Part shown: piece by piece, positions 1 through 6,850 of the stretch
Position numbering within the stretch: the first letter of the stretch is position 1
Layout of the letters: each line of letters starts with the position of its first letter
Assembly: GCA_030040455.1 (NCBI GenBank)
Contig: JASHTR010000561.1
Span: 1-6,987 of the forward strand
Length of the DNA stretch: 6,987 nt
Source: Terriglobia bacterium
GTDB taxonomy: Bacteria; Acidobacteriota; Terriglobia; UBA7540
Reading direction: 5' to 3'
Notes under the pieces: generated by a model
Databases searched by the model: none
What the model was told of the DNA's origin: nothing
Seen by the model: the letters and a program-made list of their open reading frames with translations, nothing else
Position numbers and translations under genes: made by a program

Positions 1-697
1 TCAGGTCCTGCACGACAATTTCAAAATTGCTCCGGCTGCGGGAGAACCCGCTCACCATCTTCCCATCCCGCAGGCGCACCGTCACCAGTTCGTAGCCCGG
101 CGTAATGTGGGCGCTCGGCTGCAGGAGCGCCTTGCGAAGCTCGTCCACCGTCATTTCGTTTGCCACATTCGATAAATCCGGACCCACCGCTTCGCCCCGG
201 CCGTCAACCATGTGGCAACTGGCGCATCGCCCTTGGCCAAAGAAATATTGTTCCCCGACGGCACGGTCACCGGGCACAGCGCTTTCTGCCGCCGGCGAAT
301 TCAGTGAGTGGACCAAGGCGGCCAGCGCATCAAGGTCGTCGGCAGGCAGATTGAATGCCGGCATGCCTCCCGAGGGAATGCCATTCTGAATCACGTGCCG
401 GATCCAAGGGATGGAGCGCCGGCTAAGCTGGCGGATCCCAACCAAGGCTGGACCCTGGTCGGTGCCATGAGCGTCAGCACCGTGGCAGCCTGCGCACTGC
501 ACCGCAAATATTTTGGTGGCCGCTGCTACCTTCGGGACGGTTTCGGACGAATTTTGACCTCTTAAGATCGTGGGATTCAGGGTCAACGCGGCGAACATTA
601 TGGCAGTGATTGAGCCTTGGAGCCACCTGAGCCATTCAGTATTCGAGCCGGAGCGATCGTAAAAAGCGGCCTCTCTGTTTCTCAGTTTGTTGGGCAC
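1..697 (-). CDS. Di-heme c-type cytochrome, C-terminus cut by the window edge
   Basis: Exported electron-transfer protein with two covalent c-type heme sites. The minus-strand frame is open from an ATG at 730-728 to position 1. Counting from that ATG, a hydrophobic segment (about residues 40-56, core ITAIMFAALTL) looks like a signal peptide or anchor. The first cytochrome domain has CAGCH at 79-83 and a GMPAF motif at 122-126 whose Met is a likely axial ligand. The second has CASCH at 169-173, followed by GPDLSNVA and a PSAHITPGYE segment typical of the Pirellula/Verrucomicrobium-type heme-binding domain (TIGR02603 style, from memory). I prefer the GTG at 697-695: it has GGAG at 706-709, 8 nt upstream, whereas the ATG at 730 would lie only about 9 nt from the predicted transcription start. 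A later ATG at 598 lacks a good ribosome site. In related bacteria such proteins often accompany PQQ dehydrogenases; the partner here is outside the window. Heme assignment is firm; the exact role is not. Confidence 0.85.
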   Translation of the reverse strand, partial: MPNKLRNREAAFYDRSGSNTEWLRWLQGSITAIMFAALTLNPTILRGQNSSETVPKVAAATKIFAVQCAGCHGADAHGTDQGPALVGIRQLSRRSIPWIRHVIQNGIPSGGMPAFNLPADDLDALAALVHSLNSPAAESAVPGDRAVGEQYFFGQGRCASCHMVDGRGEAVGPDLSNVANEMTVDELRKALLQPSAHITPGYELVTVRLRDGKMVSGFSRSRSNFEIVVQDL

Positions 698-745
698 AGG
701 GCTCGCTCCGATTGTAAGAACGTATTTCATTTTTTTGAATTCCCG

Positions 746-774
746 ATTCTATGTGGTGCCGTAAACCCTGTCAA
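746..774 (-). promoter_or_regulatory. Sigma70-type promoter of the cytochrome gene
   Basis: On the minus strand, TTGACA (774-769) and TAGAAT (751-746) are separated by exactly 17 bp: a perfect -35 box and a 5/6 match to the -10 box. Transcription would start near 739, which supports the GTG start at 697 over the ATG at 730. Predicted from sequence only. Confidence 0.65.
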
Positions 775-1086
775 CACGGGAGGGTTGCAGGACTTTCCTC
801 ATTTCTTCCGCGCCATTCACCCTAACCGCACGGAAAAAATGATTTACTTGCTTTAGAAAGTGGACGAGCTCGAATTACGGACGTTCTGCTGAAATGTCAG
901 CAAATCCTGGCGTTTTAAGCAACTCGATCTCAGGATTGGTTCTCCGCGCCGGCACCTGCAATAGCAGATTTTCGGGCTTTTTAGCGCGTTTCGCATGGAT
1001 GGGAAGGAAGTGCCGCGCTCGGATTGGCCCACAAATCGTGATTGATTTAACGTTGCCGTCAAAAAAATGAGGGAAGTCCTGTAGGA
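775..1086. other. Intergenic stretch with no recognisable gene
   Basis: This stretch lies between the divergently oriented cytochrome promoter and the repeat-flanked promoter at 1109. I read all frames. The only open stretches are short (for example 58 codons from the ATG at 894 on the plus strand, ending at a TGA near 1070), without a recognisable domain or convincing ribosome site. It is probably non-coding spacer or decayed sequence. One small perfect hairpin (887-902) is listed separately. Confidence 0.5.
887..902. repeat. Small perfect inverted repeat
   Basis: TGCTGA and TCAGCA form a 6-bp perfect stem around the loop AATG. There is no T-run on either strand next to it, so it is not a classical intrinsic terminator. 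A stem of this size can occur by chance in several kilobases. Confidence 0.35.
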
Positions 1087-1109
1087 ATTGTTCTATAGAA
1101 TATTGTTCT
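1087..1109. repeat. Direct repeat ATTGTTCT x2 enclosing palindrome TTCTATAGAA
   Basis: ATTGTTCT occurs at 1087-1094 and again at 1102-1109, a 15-bp period. A perfect 10-bp palindrome TTCTATAGAA (1091-1100) overlaps the first copy. The second copy runs into the -35 box at 1109-1114. Position and symmetry fit an operator just upstream of a promoter. The adjacent IclR remnant makes an IclR-type site a reasonable guess, but nothing in the sequence proves which protein binds. Confidence 0.4.
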
Positions 1110-1138
1110 TGACAGCAAGTTGGGGCTACACTTAGAAT
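1109..1138 (+). promoter_or_regulatory. Sigma70-type promoter upstream of the IclR remnant and receptor
   Basis: TTGACA at 1109-1114 and TAGAAT at 1133-1138, spacing 18 bp: perfect -35 and 5/6 -10. The predicted transcription start is near 1145, about 60 nt before the first plausible start of the IclR remnant (1204) and about 500 nt before the receptor start (1648). I see no comparably good promoter between 1204 and 1648, so this may be the receptor promoter through a long leader. Confidence 0.6.
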
Positions 1139-1155
1139 CCTCGCTCGTAGAATCC
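1133..1155. repeat. Direct repeat TAGAATCC x2 over the -10 box
   Basis: TAGAATCC is present at 1133-1140 and 1148-1155, again with a 15-bp period, the same period as the ATTGTTCT pair upstream. The first copy contains the -10 hexamer. The second could be a protein-binding half-site positioned to block or assist transcription initiation. Confidence 0.35.
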
Positions 1156-1203
1156 ATTTTAATGATTTGAATGAGAGGCTGAGTGCTGTACTCGCCTGGG
1201 CGT

Positions 1204-1525
1204 ATGGTGGCGAGAAAGCGCGTTGATTTGAACCATGCGCGCTTTGGATGCATTGACGGAAAATTTGCGCGACCGCAGCTTGAAGAATATTGCGGCGTGC
1301 GCTCGCCTGCTAAAGAGCTCGTCGTTTCAAATCCTTTATATGCTATAGGAACAAGGAGCCGTTATTTTTGGTGCTCCAGTTTTTGACGCCCAGGGGAAAG
1401 TCTTTGCGGCGATGAGGGTAAGCGTTCCCACTGCACGCTGCTCTCCTCCCTGGTGAAAGGCGATTATTGCTGCGCTCAAGAGAGCAAGCTTCGCGCAGGC
1501 AGAAGACTTCGTGAGCGAAATGCCA
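1204..1525 (+). pseudogene. Decayed IclR-family transcriptional regulator, middle deleted
   Basis: IclR regulators have an N-terminal winged helix and a C-terminal effector domain, usually about 250 residues in all. The frame from ATG 1235 reads RALDALTENLRDR, then SLKNIAACARLLKSSS, then a partner helix ending LxEQG. This aligns without gaps to the family pattern SLxEIAxxLGLxKSTxxRLLxxLEEEG. Directly after it comes FGAPVFDAQGKVFAAMRVS and VPTAR, which resembles the last conserved strand of the effector domain. Roughly 140 residues that should lie between are absent. Lesions: TAG at 1346-1348 (where the family has Glu), TGA at 1454-1456, and a probable frameshift near 1234 joining an upstream stretch (ATG 1204, MVARKRVDLN) to the main frame. 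The tail after the TGA (IIAALKRAS, FVSEMP) still resembles a C-terminal helix. It probably once regulated the adjacent receptor (inference). Chance resemblance is unlikely because both ends of the family are recognisable in one frame and in the right order. Confidence 0.68.
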
Positions 1526-1635
1526 GTTCTATGGTTAGGGTGCTTGGTCAGGATAATTTCCTCTCCAGCCAATTTGAAAAGATCCATCACGCCATCAGTC
1601 CCTGTGTCGGGCGGGTGGCAACAAAACTGACGTTC

Positions 1636-1643
1636 TAAGGAGG
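1636..1643 (+). promoter_or_regulatory. Ribosome binding site of the receptor gene
   Basis: TAAGGAGG is a full-length anti-16S match, but only 4 nt separate it from the ATG at 1648, slightly closer than usual. It decides the start: ATG 1648 is followed at once by a good signal peptide. Confidence 0.85.
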
Positions 1644-1647
1644 CGTT

Positions 1648-4600
1648 ATGATTCGAAAAGCAGCCATCATTATGGCTGGTCTTGGTTTGCTGGTCGTCTT
1701 AGCGGGTGTACTTCCGGCGCAGATGAACCTTGCAACGGTCGTTGGGACGGTGAAAGACCCGAGCGGCGCCGTGGTTCCCAAGGCGGAGGTAACCCTTAAA
1801 AACCTGGGCACGGGAATCGAGCGCAGCACTCCGACAAGCACCAGCGGATACTATACGATCACCAACCTGCCCGTAGGTCACTATTCCCTGACCGTGAGCA
1901 TGCCGGGATTCAAGACGACCACAATTCCCAATATTCAACTGCAGGTAGGGCAGAGCGCCAGAATTGATGCCGTGCTGCAAGTCGGCGCAACCACCCAGCA
2001 GATTACGGTGAACACGGCCGCGCCGTTAATTTCCACCACCAGCTCCGACATCGGTCAGGTTGTAGACAGGAAAGTGTTGAACGATATTCCCCTGAACGGT
2101 CGCGCCTTCTGGCAACTGACGCAACTTACTCCGGGCGCTACTTATACGCCGGGCGGCGAGAACCCGTACACCAGTTCCAGCGCCATCCGGGCCACATCAG
2201 TCAATGTAACCGTCAACAGCGGGAACACTGACCAAACCGGCTGGACGCTGGATGGCTCCAGCATTCTGGAACAGAATGATGGGGGCACGGACATCCAGCC
2301 GAACGTCGATGCGCTTCAGGAATTCAAAGTGGAAAGCGGCGACATGGGCGCAGAGTTCGGGCGGACGCCGACGGTGATGACGGCTGTGATCAAAAGCGGG
2401 ACGAACCAGTTTCACGGCGACCTCTGGGAGTTCCTGCGGAACGATGCGTTCGATGCCCGTAACTTCTTCTACGTGACTCCAAAAGGCTCGCAGCAAACGA
2501 AAGATATCCTGAAACGGAATCAGTTTGGCGGGACGATGGGCGGGCCGATCAAGCGGGACAAGACCTTCTTCTTTGCCGATTTCGAGGAAAACCTGGTTCG
2601 GCAAGCCCTGGTTTTCGATAATATTGTTCCCAGCGATGCCATGCGGCAAGGCGATTTCAGCGCGTTGCTTCCGCAAACCAAACTCCTTAACCCCTACAAC
2701 AACTATCAGCCATTTCCAAACAACACGATTCCTTCGAGTATGTTCTCGCCTCAAGGCCAGTTTTTCATGAAATATCTGCCGGAGCCGAACTTCGCTTCGG
2801 GAAACACTGACTATGCGGTTTTCGGCAACCGCCTGGCGCTGAACCAAGCGAAAGGTGATCTTAAAATGGATGAGAATATCACCTCTCAGGATCACCTGAT
2901 GGGCCGGTACTCGATTAACAACCAAACCGAGGCTAACCCGAACGCCTTTCCGGCGTTGGGGATTCTTCAAGACCATTCAAGAGCGCAGGACTTCACCTTA
3001 GCCTATACGCACATCTTCACTTCTCACCTGCTCAACGTCGCCCAGTTTGGATATTACCGCATGCTCTTCATATTCGGCGCGCCGCTACCCGATACGTACT
3101 TCGGCCTGGCCGATCAAGCGGATTATGGAGGTTTTGAGGACCAGCTTTACGGAGGTTTCCCACAAATCGGCATATCCGGCTACAGCAGCTTTACTGGCGC
3201 GCCCAGCAACCAGGAACCGAAAAGGGACCACATACGAACCTTTGAATACCAGGACACTCTGAGTTATAACAGCGGCAAGAACGACATTAAAATAGGATTC
3301 CAGTTGTACCACAACACGGACACATATATTACTGGGAGCGATACACAGGGCACCTTCAACTTCCTCCCAACCTACACGGGAAACGCTTTTGGTGATTTCT
3401 TGCTGGGTCTTCCTAACAACGTCACTCGCGACCCTGGCGCCCCGGCTTGGTCAACCTATGGGAATTGGCCCGCTCTCTTCTTCCAGGACAACTACCGAGC
3501 GACCGAGAACCTGACGTTGAATCTCGGCTTGAGGTACGAGTACAATCCGTTCTTTACGGGAGACTACGGCCAGATTAGCGGCGTTGATCTTACCACCGGC
3601 AAACTTATTATTCCCTCTAACTTCGATCCAACGATCCGACCGATCAGCGCCCAACTCCTGGCTTTGTACAGTGACCGACTCGTGTATACCAACTCTCTCG
3701 GACTCCCGTTCTCGGTTATCAACTCGGATAATAAAGACTTTGCTCCGCGGGTGGGTTTTGCCTGGAAGCCTTTCGGAAAGGATCATTGGGCTATCCGGGG
3801 GGGATATGGGATCTTTTATCTATACCCCGACAACAGTGCACCCGATAACACGCAAGGTGTGCCACCCGATACCGTTACGGATACTCAGTTTAACGACACC
3901 CCACCCACCGTCCCGACGCACACCTGGGCCGACTTCTTTCTGGGCGCCCCCTTGGCCGGCGTTCCCAATCCTAACCCAGGCCAACCCTGTCCGGGAGGCT
4001 TCGTGGCCATTTCCTGTTCCACGCCTTCCTTACAGAGCGGCGAATTCGGTCATCAGACTTTGACTTACCTTCAAGAATGGAATTTCACCGTCCAACACGA
4101 AATTACATCAGCACTTTCGCTCACTGTAGCCTATGTGGGCAACAATACCCACCATCTAATGCAAGACGAGGCTGTCAACAATCCTCCGCCAGGTCCCGGC
4201 GAAATCCAGTCGCGGCGTCCCTTAATTCAATGGGGTACCATAAGCCAATACCAGTATGGAGGATTGGCCAACTATAACGCCCTTCAGGTCAGTGTGAATT
4301 CCCGCACTTGGCACGGGCTCTCGCTGCTGGGGGACTATACCTACTCCAAGTGTCTGGACAACGGATCAAACGGGAGCGGAGCTCCGACCGAATCGCTCAT
4401 TGGTGCAAACTACGCTGTCTGTGACCTGAACCGAACGCAGTCCAGCGCCGTTAGTTACGACTATCTACTCCCATGGGGCCAGGGAGAGCATTTTCTGAGC
4501 AACATGCATGGTTGGGCCAATCAAGTCCTGGGAGGATGGACGATGTCAGGTGTCCTCACCTTACAATCGGGTTTGCCTTTTACGCCAACCATCACGTCAG

Positions 4601-5010
4601 ACCAGGCCAACACGGGCGTTTCGAGCCAAAGACCGGATATCATCGCCACTCCCATCCAGACGGACAACGTGTCGTGTTGGTATTTCACTTCGTTGAACTC
4701 CTCGTGCACCGCCTTGTACCCGAACGATCAGAATTGGTGGTCGCTACCGCCAGCAGAAACCCGGTACGGAACGGGCGGGCGGAACATCCTGCGCGCGGAC
4801 CCTCTGAAGGAATGGGATTTTGCCTTGCTGAAGAACTTCCAGGTCACTGAATCAAAAACCTTGCAGTTCCGGGCCGAGTTCTTTAACCTGCTCAATACTC
4901 CCATTTTCTCCGCGCCTTCTGGCAGCGTCAACGCGGCATCCGGGGGCGTGGTGACTTCCACGCTCAACGCGGCCCGACAGATACAATTTGGCTTGAAGTT
5001 TTATTTTTAA
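1648..5010 (+). CDS. Oar-like TonB-dependent outer-membrane receptor
   Basis: Complete 1120-residue outer-membrane protein of the carboxypeptidase-regulatory-like plus TonB-receptor class, thought to bind or import substrates using TonB energy. Residues 1-25 form a Sec signal peptide (MIRK, hydrophobic core, LPAQ end; no lipobox Cys). Residues about 28-110 are the regulatory-like beta-sandwich (GTVKDPSGAVVPKAEV, then SGYYTITNLPVGHYSLTV). Residues about 133-255 are the plug, with the family hallmarks IPLNGR (147-152), LDG (201-203), QEFKV and GTNQFHG (251-257), then NQFGGTMGGPI (291-301). The remainder is the beta-barrel with alternating aromatic strands, RAEFFNLLN near 1075-1083, and a terminal Phe at 1120 suited to barrel assembly. 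I see no clear TonB box. The only six cysteines (781, 790, 902, 925, 1010, 1020) are in the last third, in three close pairs, probably loop disulfides. The substrate cannot be told. Expression probably comes from the promoter at 1109-1138. The next gene converges. Confidence 0.95.
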   Translation: MIRKAAIIMAGLGLLVVLAGVLPAQMNLATVVGTVKDPSGAVVPKAEVTLKNLGTGIERSTPTSTSGYYTITNLPVGHYSLTVSMPGFKTTTIPNIQLQVGQSARIDAVLQVGATTQQITVNTAAPLISTTSSDIGQVVDRKVLNDIPLNGRAFWQLTQLTPGATYTPGGENPYTSSSAIRATSVNVTVNSGNTDQTGWTLDGSSILEQNDGGTDIQPNVDALQEFKVESGDMGAEFGRTPTVMTAVIKSGTNQFHGDLWEFLRNDAFDARNFFYVTPKGSQQTKDILKRNQFGGTMGGPIKRDKTFFFADFEENLVRQALVFDNIVPSDAMRQGDFSALLPQTKLLNPYNNYQPFPNNTIPSSMFSPQGQFFMKYLPEPNFASGNTDYAVFGNRLALNQAKGDLKMDENITSQDHLMGRYSINNQTEANPNAFPALGILQDHSRAQDFTLAYTHIFTSHLLNVAQFGYYRMLFIFGAPLPDTYFGLADQADYGGFEDQLYGGFPQIGISGYSSFTGAPSNQEPKRDHIRTFEYQDTLSYNSGKNDIKIGFQLYHNTDTYITGSDTQGTFNFLPTYTGNAFGDFLLGLPNNVTRDPGAPAWSTYGNWPALFFQDNYRATENLTLNLGLRYEYNPFFTGDYGQISGVDLTTGKLIIPSNFDPTIRPISAQLLALYSDRLVYTNSLGLPFSVINSDNKDFAPRVGFAWKPFGKDHWAIRGGYGIFYLYPDNSAPDNTQGVPPDTVTDTQFNDTPPTVPTHTWADFFLGAPLAGVPNPNPGQPCPGGFVAISCSTPSLQSGEFGHQTLTYLQEWNFTVQHEITSALSLTVAYVGNNTHHLMQDEAVNNPPPGPGEIQSRRPLIQWGTISQYQYGGLANYNALQVSVNSRTWHGLSLLGDYTYSKCLDNGSNGSGAPTESLIGANYAVCDLNRTQSSAVSYDYLLPWGQGEHFLSNMHGWANQVLGGWTMSGVLTLQSGLPFTPTITSDQANTGVSSQRPDIIATPIQTDNVSCWYFTSLNSSCTALYPNDQNWWSLPPAETRYGTGGRNILRADPLKEWDFALLKNFQVTESKTLQFRAEFFNLLNTPIFSAPSGSVNAASGGVVTSTLNAARQIQFGLKFYF

Positions 5011-5037
5011 TGAGTGAAGCCTAGCGTGGGGCATCCA
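5011..5037. other. Short convergent intergenic gap
   Basis: Only 27 bp separate the receptor stop codon from the stop codon of the opposite-strand amidohydrolase. A weak complementary pair GGCTT (4990-4994) and AAGCC (5017-5021) spans the receptor end with a 22-nt loop, but no strong GC stem with a T-run is visible on either strand. Termination may be Rho-dependent or by transcript collision. Confidence 0.45.
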
Positions 5038-6705
5038 TCATGGCGACGAACTGTCGTAAACTATCTTCCCGTCCACTACGGTGCACAACACCTTAATCTC
5101 TTTGATTTCATCCACCGGACACGAGAGGTAATCCTTTGAGATGACCACAAAATCGGCAAGTTTTCCAGGTTCGATGGATCCCTTGGTCTTTTCCTCGAAT
5201 GAGAGATAGGCGGCGTTGAGCGTCCACATCCGCAGCGCTTCCTCGCGGCTGATACGCTGCTCGGGCTCCATGACTTCTCCATCGACGGTTTGTCGCGTGA
5301 TGGCCATCCACATGCCCAGAAAGGGATCATAGGGATTGATCGCCTGCTGCGCGTCAAACCCCGCCATGTGATCGGACCCGCCAGCAACGACGACGCCCGC
5401 ATCAAACAGCGAGCGGTAAGGCTGGAAATACTTCATTCGCTCTGGTCCGAAAGTCGCTTTGATGGCCGGCGCGTCAAAATAATGCCACGCTGGTTGGCAA
5501 TCGAAAACAACGCCGAGCTGCTGGGCCCGGGCAATCGCTCGCGGATCAGGAAAGTTGCCGTGCGAAACCGTGAATCGGCGATTGCGGATGGACTTCTCAC
5601 GATCCGCAGCTTCATACGCATCCAGCAGCGTATCCACAGCGCCGCCGCCGGTGGCGTGCGCCGTCATCTGCCAGCCAAGCTCGTTGGCGGCGCGTGCCAT
5701 TTCTAAAATGTTCTCCCGAGACGCGCTAAGGACTCCCCGGTAGTTCGGATCTTTATAGCCATAAATATCGGTGTCTTCTCCGTAAGGCTCCCGAAGATAC
5801 GCGGTCCCGATAAGAATGCCACCGTCAAGGAATGCCTTCAAAGAGCCCACGCGCACCCAGTCGTTTCCCCATCCGGTGGTCAGAGGAATGGCTGCGACAC
5901 GTTGTCGTATTTCTCGGGGAGTGCCCTCGAGGCTGACGACCCAGGTCAGGTAAGCCCGGACGGTCAATTCGCCTCGACGCTCCAGGACCTGATAGGCTCG
6001 AAATCCCTCCGCGCCCTCCATACGATCGATCACCCCGGTCAGCCCTGCCTGGTTATAATGCTCCTGCATACTCTTCAAGGCTTCCACGATGTCCTTAAAA
6101 TCATGAGGCGCCGCACGCAAGAGCGGAGCAATAAGCTTTCGCGCTCCCAGAATAAGGCCTGTAGGTTCACCCGCACTGTCTCTAACGATTTTACCGTCGG
6201 AAGGTTCAGCCGTGCCGCGCGCGATGGCCAGCCGGGCCAACAGCGCGCTGCCCAGGACGGCGGCGTAGCCGTTGTCCGTCATGACAGGCCTTCCACCAGC
6301 AGCTTCGTCGAGCTCATAACGCGTGGGATATCGATGTTCCTTCAGGCGCGTGGAATAGACCTTGGGCACAAGGATGATCCGCTCTGCAGGCAGACGCGCC
6401 GCCTGCTGCCGGATGTATTTTTGGACATCAGCAATCGAATGGGTTACCGGTAGTACGCCTTCCTTTTCCGCCAGAGCCGCGTAAATAGGGTGCGCGTGGC
6501 TATCGATCAACCCGGGCGTCACGCTCTGTCCTTGAAGGTCGATCTTGCGCGTGGTATGACTTGCGGTTCGCATGACCTCTTCATTCGATCCGACCTCGAG
6601 AAAACAATTGCCTTGGACGGCAACCGCTTCGGCAATCGGGCGGGCACTCCACATGGTTATCACCCGCCCGTTATAATAAATCGTGTCCGCCGGTTCTGTT
6701 GTCAT
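5038..6705 (-). CDS. YtcJ-like metal-dependent amidohydrolase
   Basis: Complete 555-residue hydrolase of the amidohydrolase superfamily (Amidohydro_3/YtcJ group), expected to hydrolyse an amide, cyclic amide or related C-N bond using bound divalent metal. In order: an N-terminal strand (ADTIYYNGRVITM), PGLIDSHAHP with metal ligands His70 and His72, SLKAFLDGG with Lys290 as the probable carboxylated or bridging Lys, TAHATGGGAVD with His350, TVSHGNF with His382, QPAWHYFDA, and GGSDHM with the catalytic Asp445. GSIEPGKLADFVVISKD (509 onward) is the usual return to the small beta-sandwich. No signal peptide, so probably cytoplasmic. Many relatives read HAIGDRAVD at 350-358, whereas here GD-R is GG-G. 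The ATG at 6705 is chosen because homology starts at once and GGTGG lies 10 nt upstream; the frame stays open to 6918 but that part overlaps the divergent gene and reads as intergenic. Substrate unknown; relatives with this architecture are mostly uncharacterised. Confidence 0.92.
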   Translation of the reverse strand: MTTEPADTIYYNGRVITMWSARPIAEAVAVQGNCFLEVGSNEEVMRTASHTTRKIDLQGQSVTPGLIDSHAHPIYAALAEKEGVLPVTHSIADVQKYIRQQAARLPAERIILVPKVYSTRLKEHRYPTRYELDEAAGGRPVMTDNGYAAVLGSALLARLAIARGTAEPSDGKIVRDSAGEPTGLILGARKLIAPLLRAAPHDFKDIVEALKSMQEHYNQAGLTGVIDRMEGAEGFRAYQVLERRGELTVRAYLTWVVSLEGTPREIRQRVAAIPLTTGWGNDWVRVGSLKAFLDGGILIGTAYLREPYGEDTDIYGYKDPNYRGVLSASRENILEMARAANELGWQMTAHATGGGAVDTLLDAYEAADREKSIRNRRFTVSHGNFPDPRAIARAQQLGVVFDCQPAWHYFDAPAIKATFGPERMKYFQPYRSLFDAGVVVAGGSDHMAGFDAQQAINPYDPFLGMWMAITRQTVDGEVMEPEQRISREEALRMWTLNAAYLSFEEKTKGSIEPGKLADFVVISKDYLSCPVDEIKEIKVLCTVVDGKIVYDSSSP

Positions 6706-6776
6706 TGTCGCATCGCCACCGTGGTCTTCATCATCGTTCTGATTCACAATGCAATAGTAGTTAAAAAGTTCCGGGC

Positions 6777-6805
6777 TTGCACCGGCGAGAGAATCATAGT
6801 AGATT
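6777..6805 (+). promoter_or_regulatory. Possible promoter of the right-edge gene
   Basis: TTGCAC (6777-6782) and TAGATT (6800-6805) are 17 bp apart. The -35 box is poor and the -10 box is a 4/6 match. It would give a leader of about 40 nt to the ATG at 6851. Weak prediction. Confidence 0.25.
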
Positions 6806-6807
6806 CT
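6790..6807. repeat. Inverted repeat AGAATC-N6-GATTCT in divergent intergenic region
   Basis: AGAATC (6790-6795) and GATTCT (6802-6807) are perfect inverted 6-mers around ATAGTA. The element lies in the 145-bp gap between two divergent starts and overlaps candidate -10 boxes on both strands, which is where a shared operator would sit. Its GAATC core also occurs in the TAGAATC boxes at 746-751 and 1133-1139, but that may be only -10 box similarity. Confidence 0.4.
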
Positions 6808-6822
6808 ATGGCGTTTCACCAA
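6793..6822 (-). promoter_or_regulatory. Possible promoter of the amidohydrolase gene
   Basis: On the minus strand, TTGGTG (6822-6817) and TATGAT (6798-6793) are spaced by 18 bp. The -10 box is a 5/6 match, the -35 only 3/6. Transcription would start near 6786, about 80 nt before the ATG at 6705. It overlaps the inverted repeat and the candidate promoter of the divergent gene. Confidence 0.28.
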
Positions 6823-6835
6823 TTCAAATTTCCAA

Positions 6836-6841
6836 GGGAGG
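6836..6841 (+). promoter_or_regulatory. Ribosome binding site of the right-edge gene
   Basis: GGGAGG lies 9 nt before the ATG at 6851, a strong and well-spaced site. It is the main reason to call the short edge reading frame a real gene. Confidence 0.75.
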
Positions 6842-6850
6842 AACAAACTC

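Noticed and set aside
887..902. Hairpin TGCTGA-AATG-TCAGCA as a terminator
   Set aside because: There is no T-run on either side and no gene ends nearby.
894..1070. A 58-codon plus-strand frame in the gene-poor stretch
   Set aside because: No convincing ribosome site, no family resemblance and an unconvincing composition; kept only as a note in the intergenic entry.
1453..1638. A 61-codon plus-strand frame just before the receptor, starting at 1456
   Set aside because: It has no ribosome site and no recognisable domain. It overlaps the tail of the IclR remnant in another frame, and its stop merely overlaps the receptor Shine-Dalgarno.
2197..2976. A 259-codon open frame on the minus strand
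   Set aside because: It lies fully inside the receptor gene, opposite well-conserved plug and barrel motifs. Its translation has no recognisable domain and looks like an antisense shadow.
3584..4063. A 159-codon plus-strand frame
   Set aside because: It is a frame shadow of the receptor beta-barrel with a Pro/Ser/Arg-rich, low-information translation and no ribosome site.
5902..6453. A 183-codon plus-strand frame
   Set aside because: It is antisense to the amidohydrolase, whose conserved motifs are continuous across this stretch.
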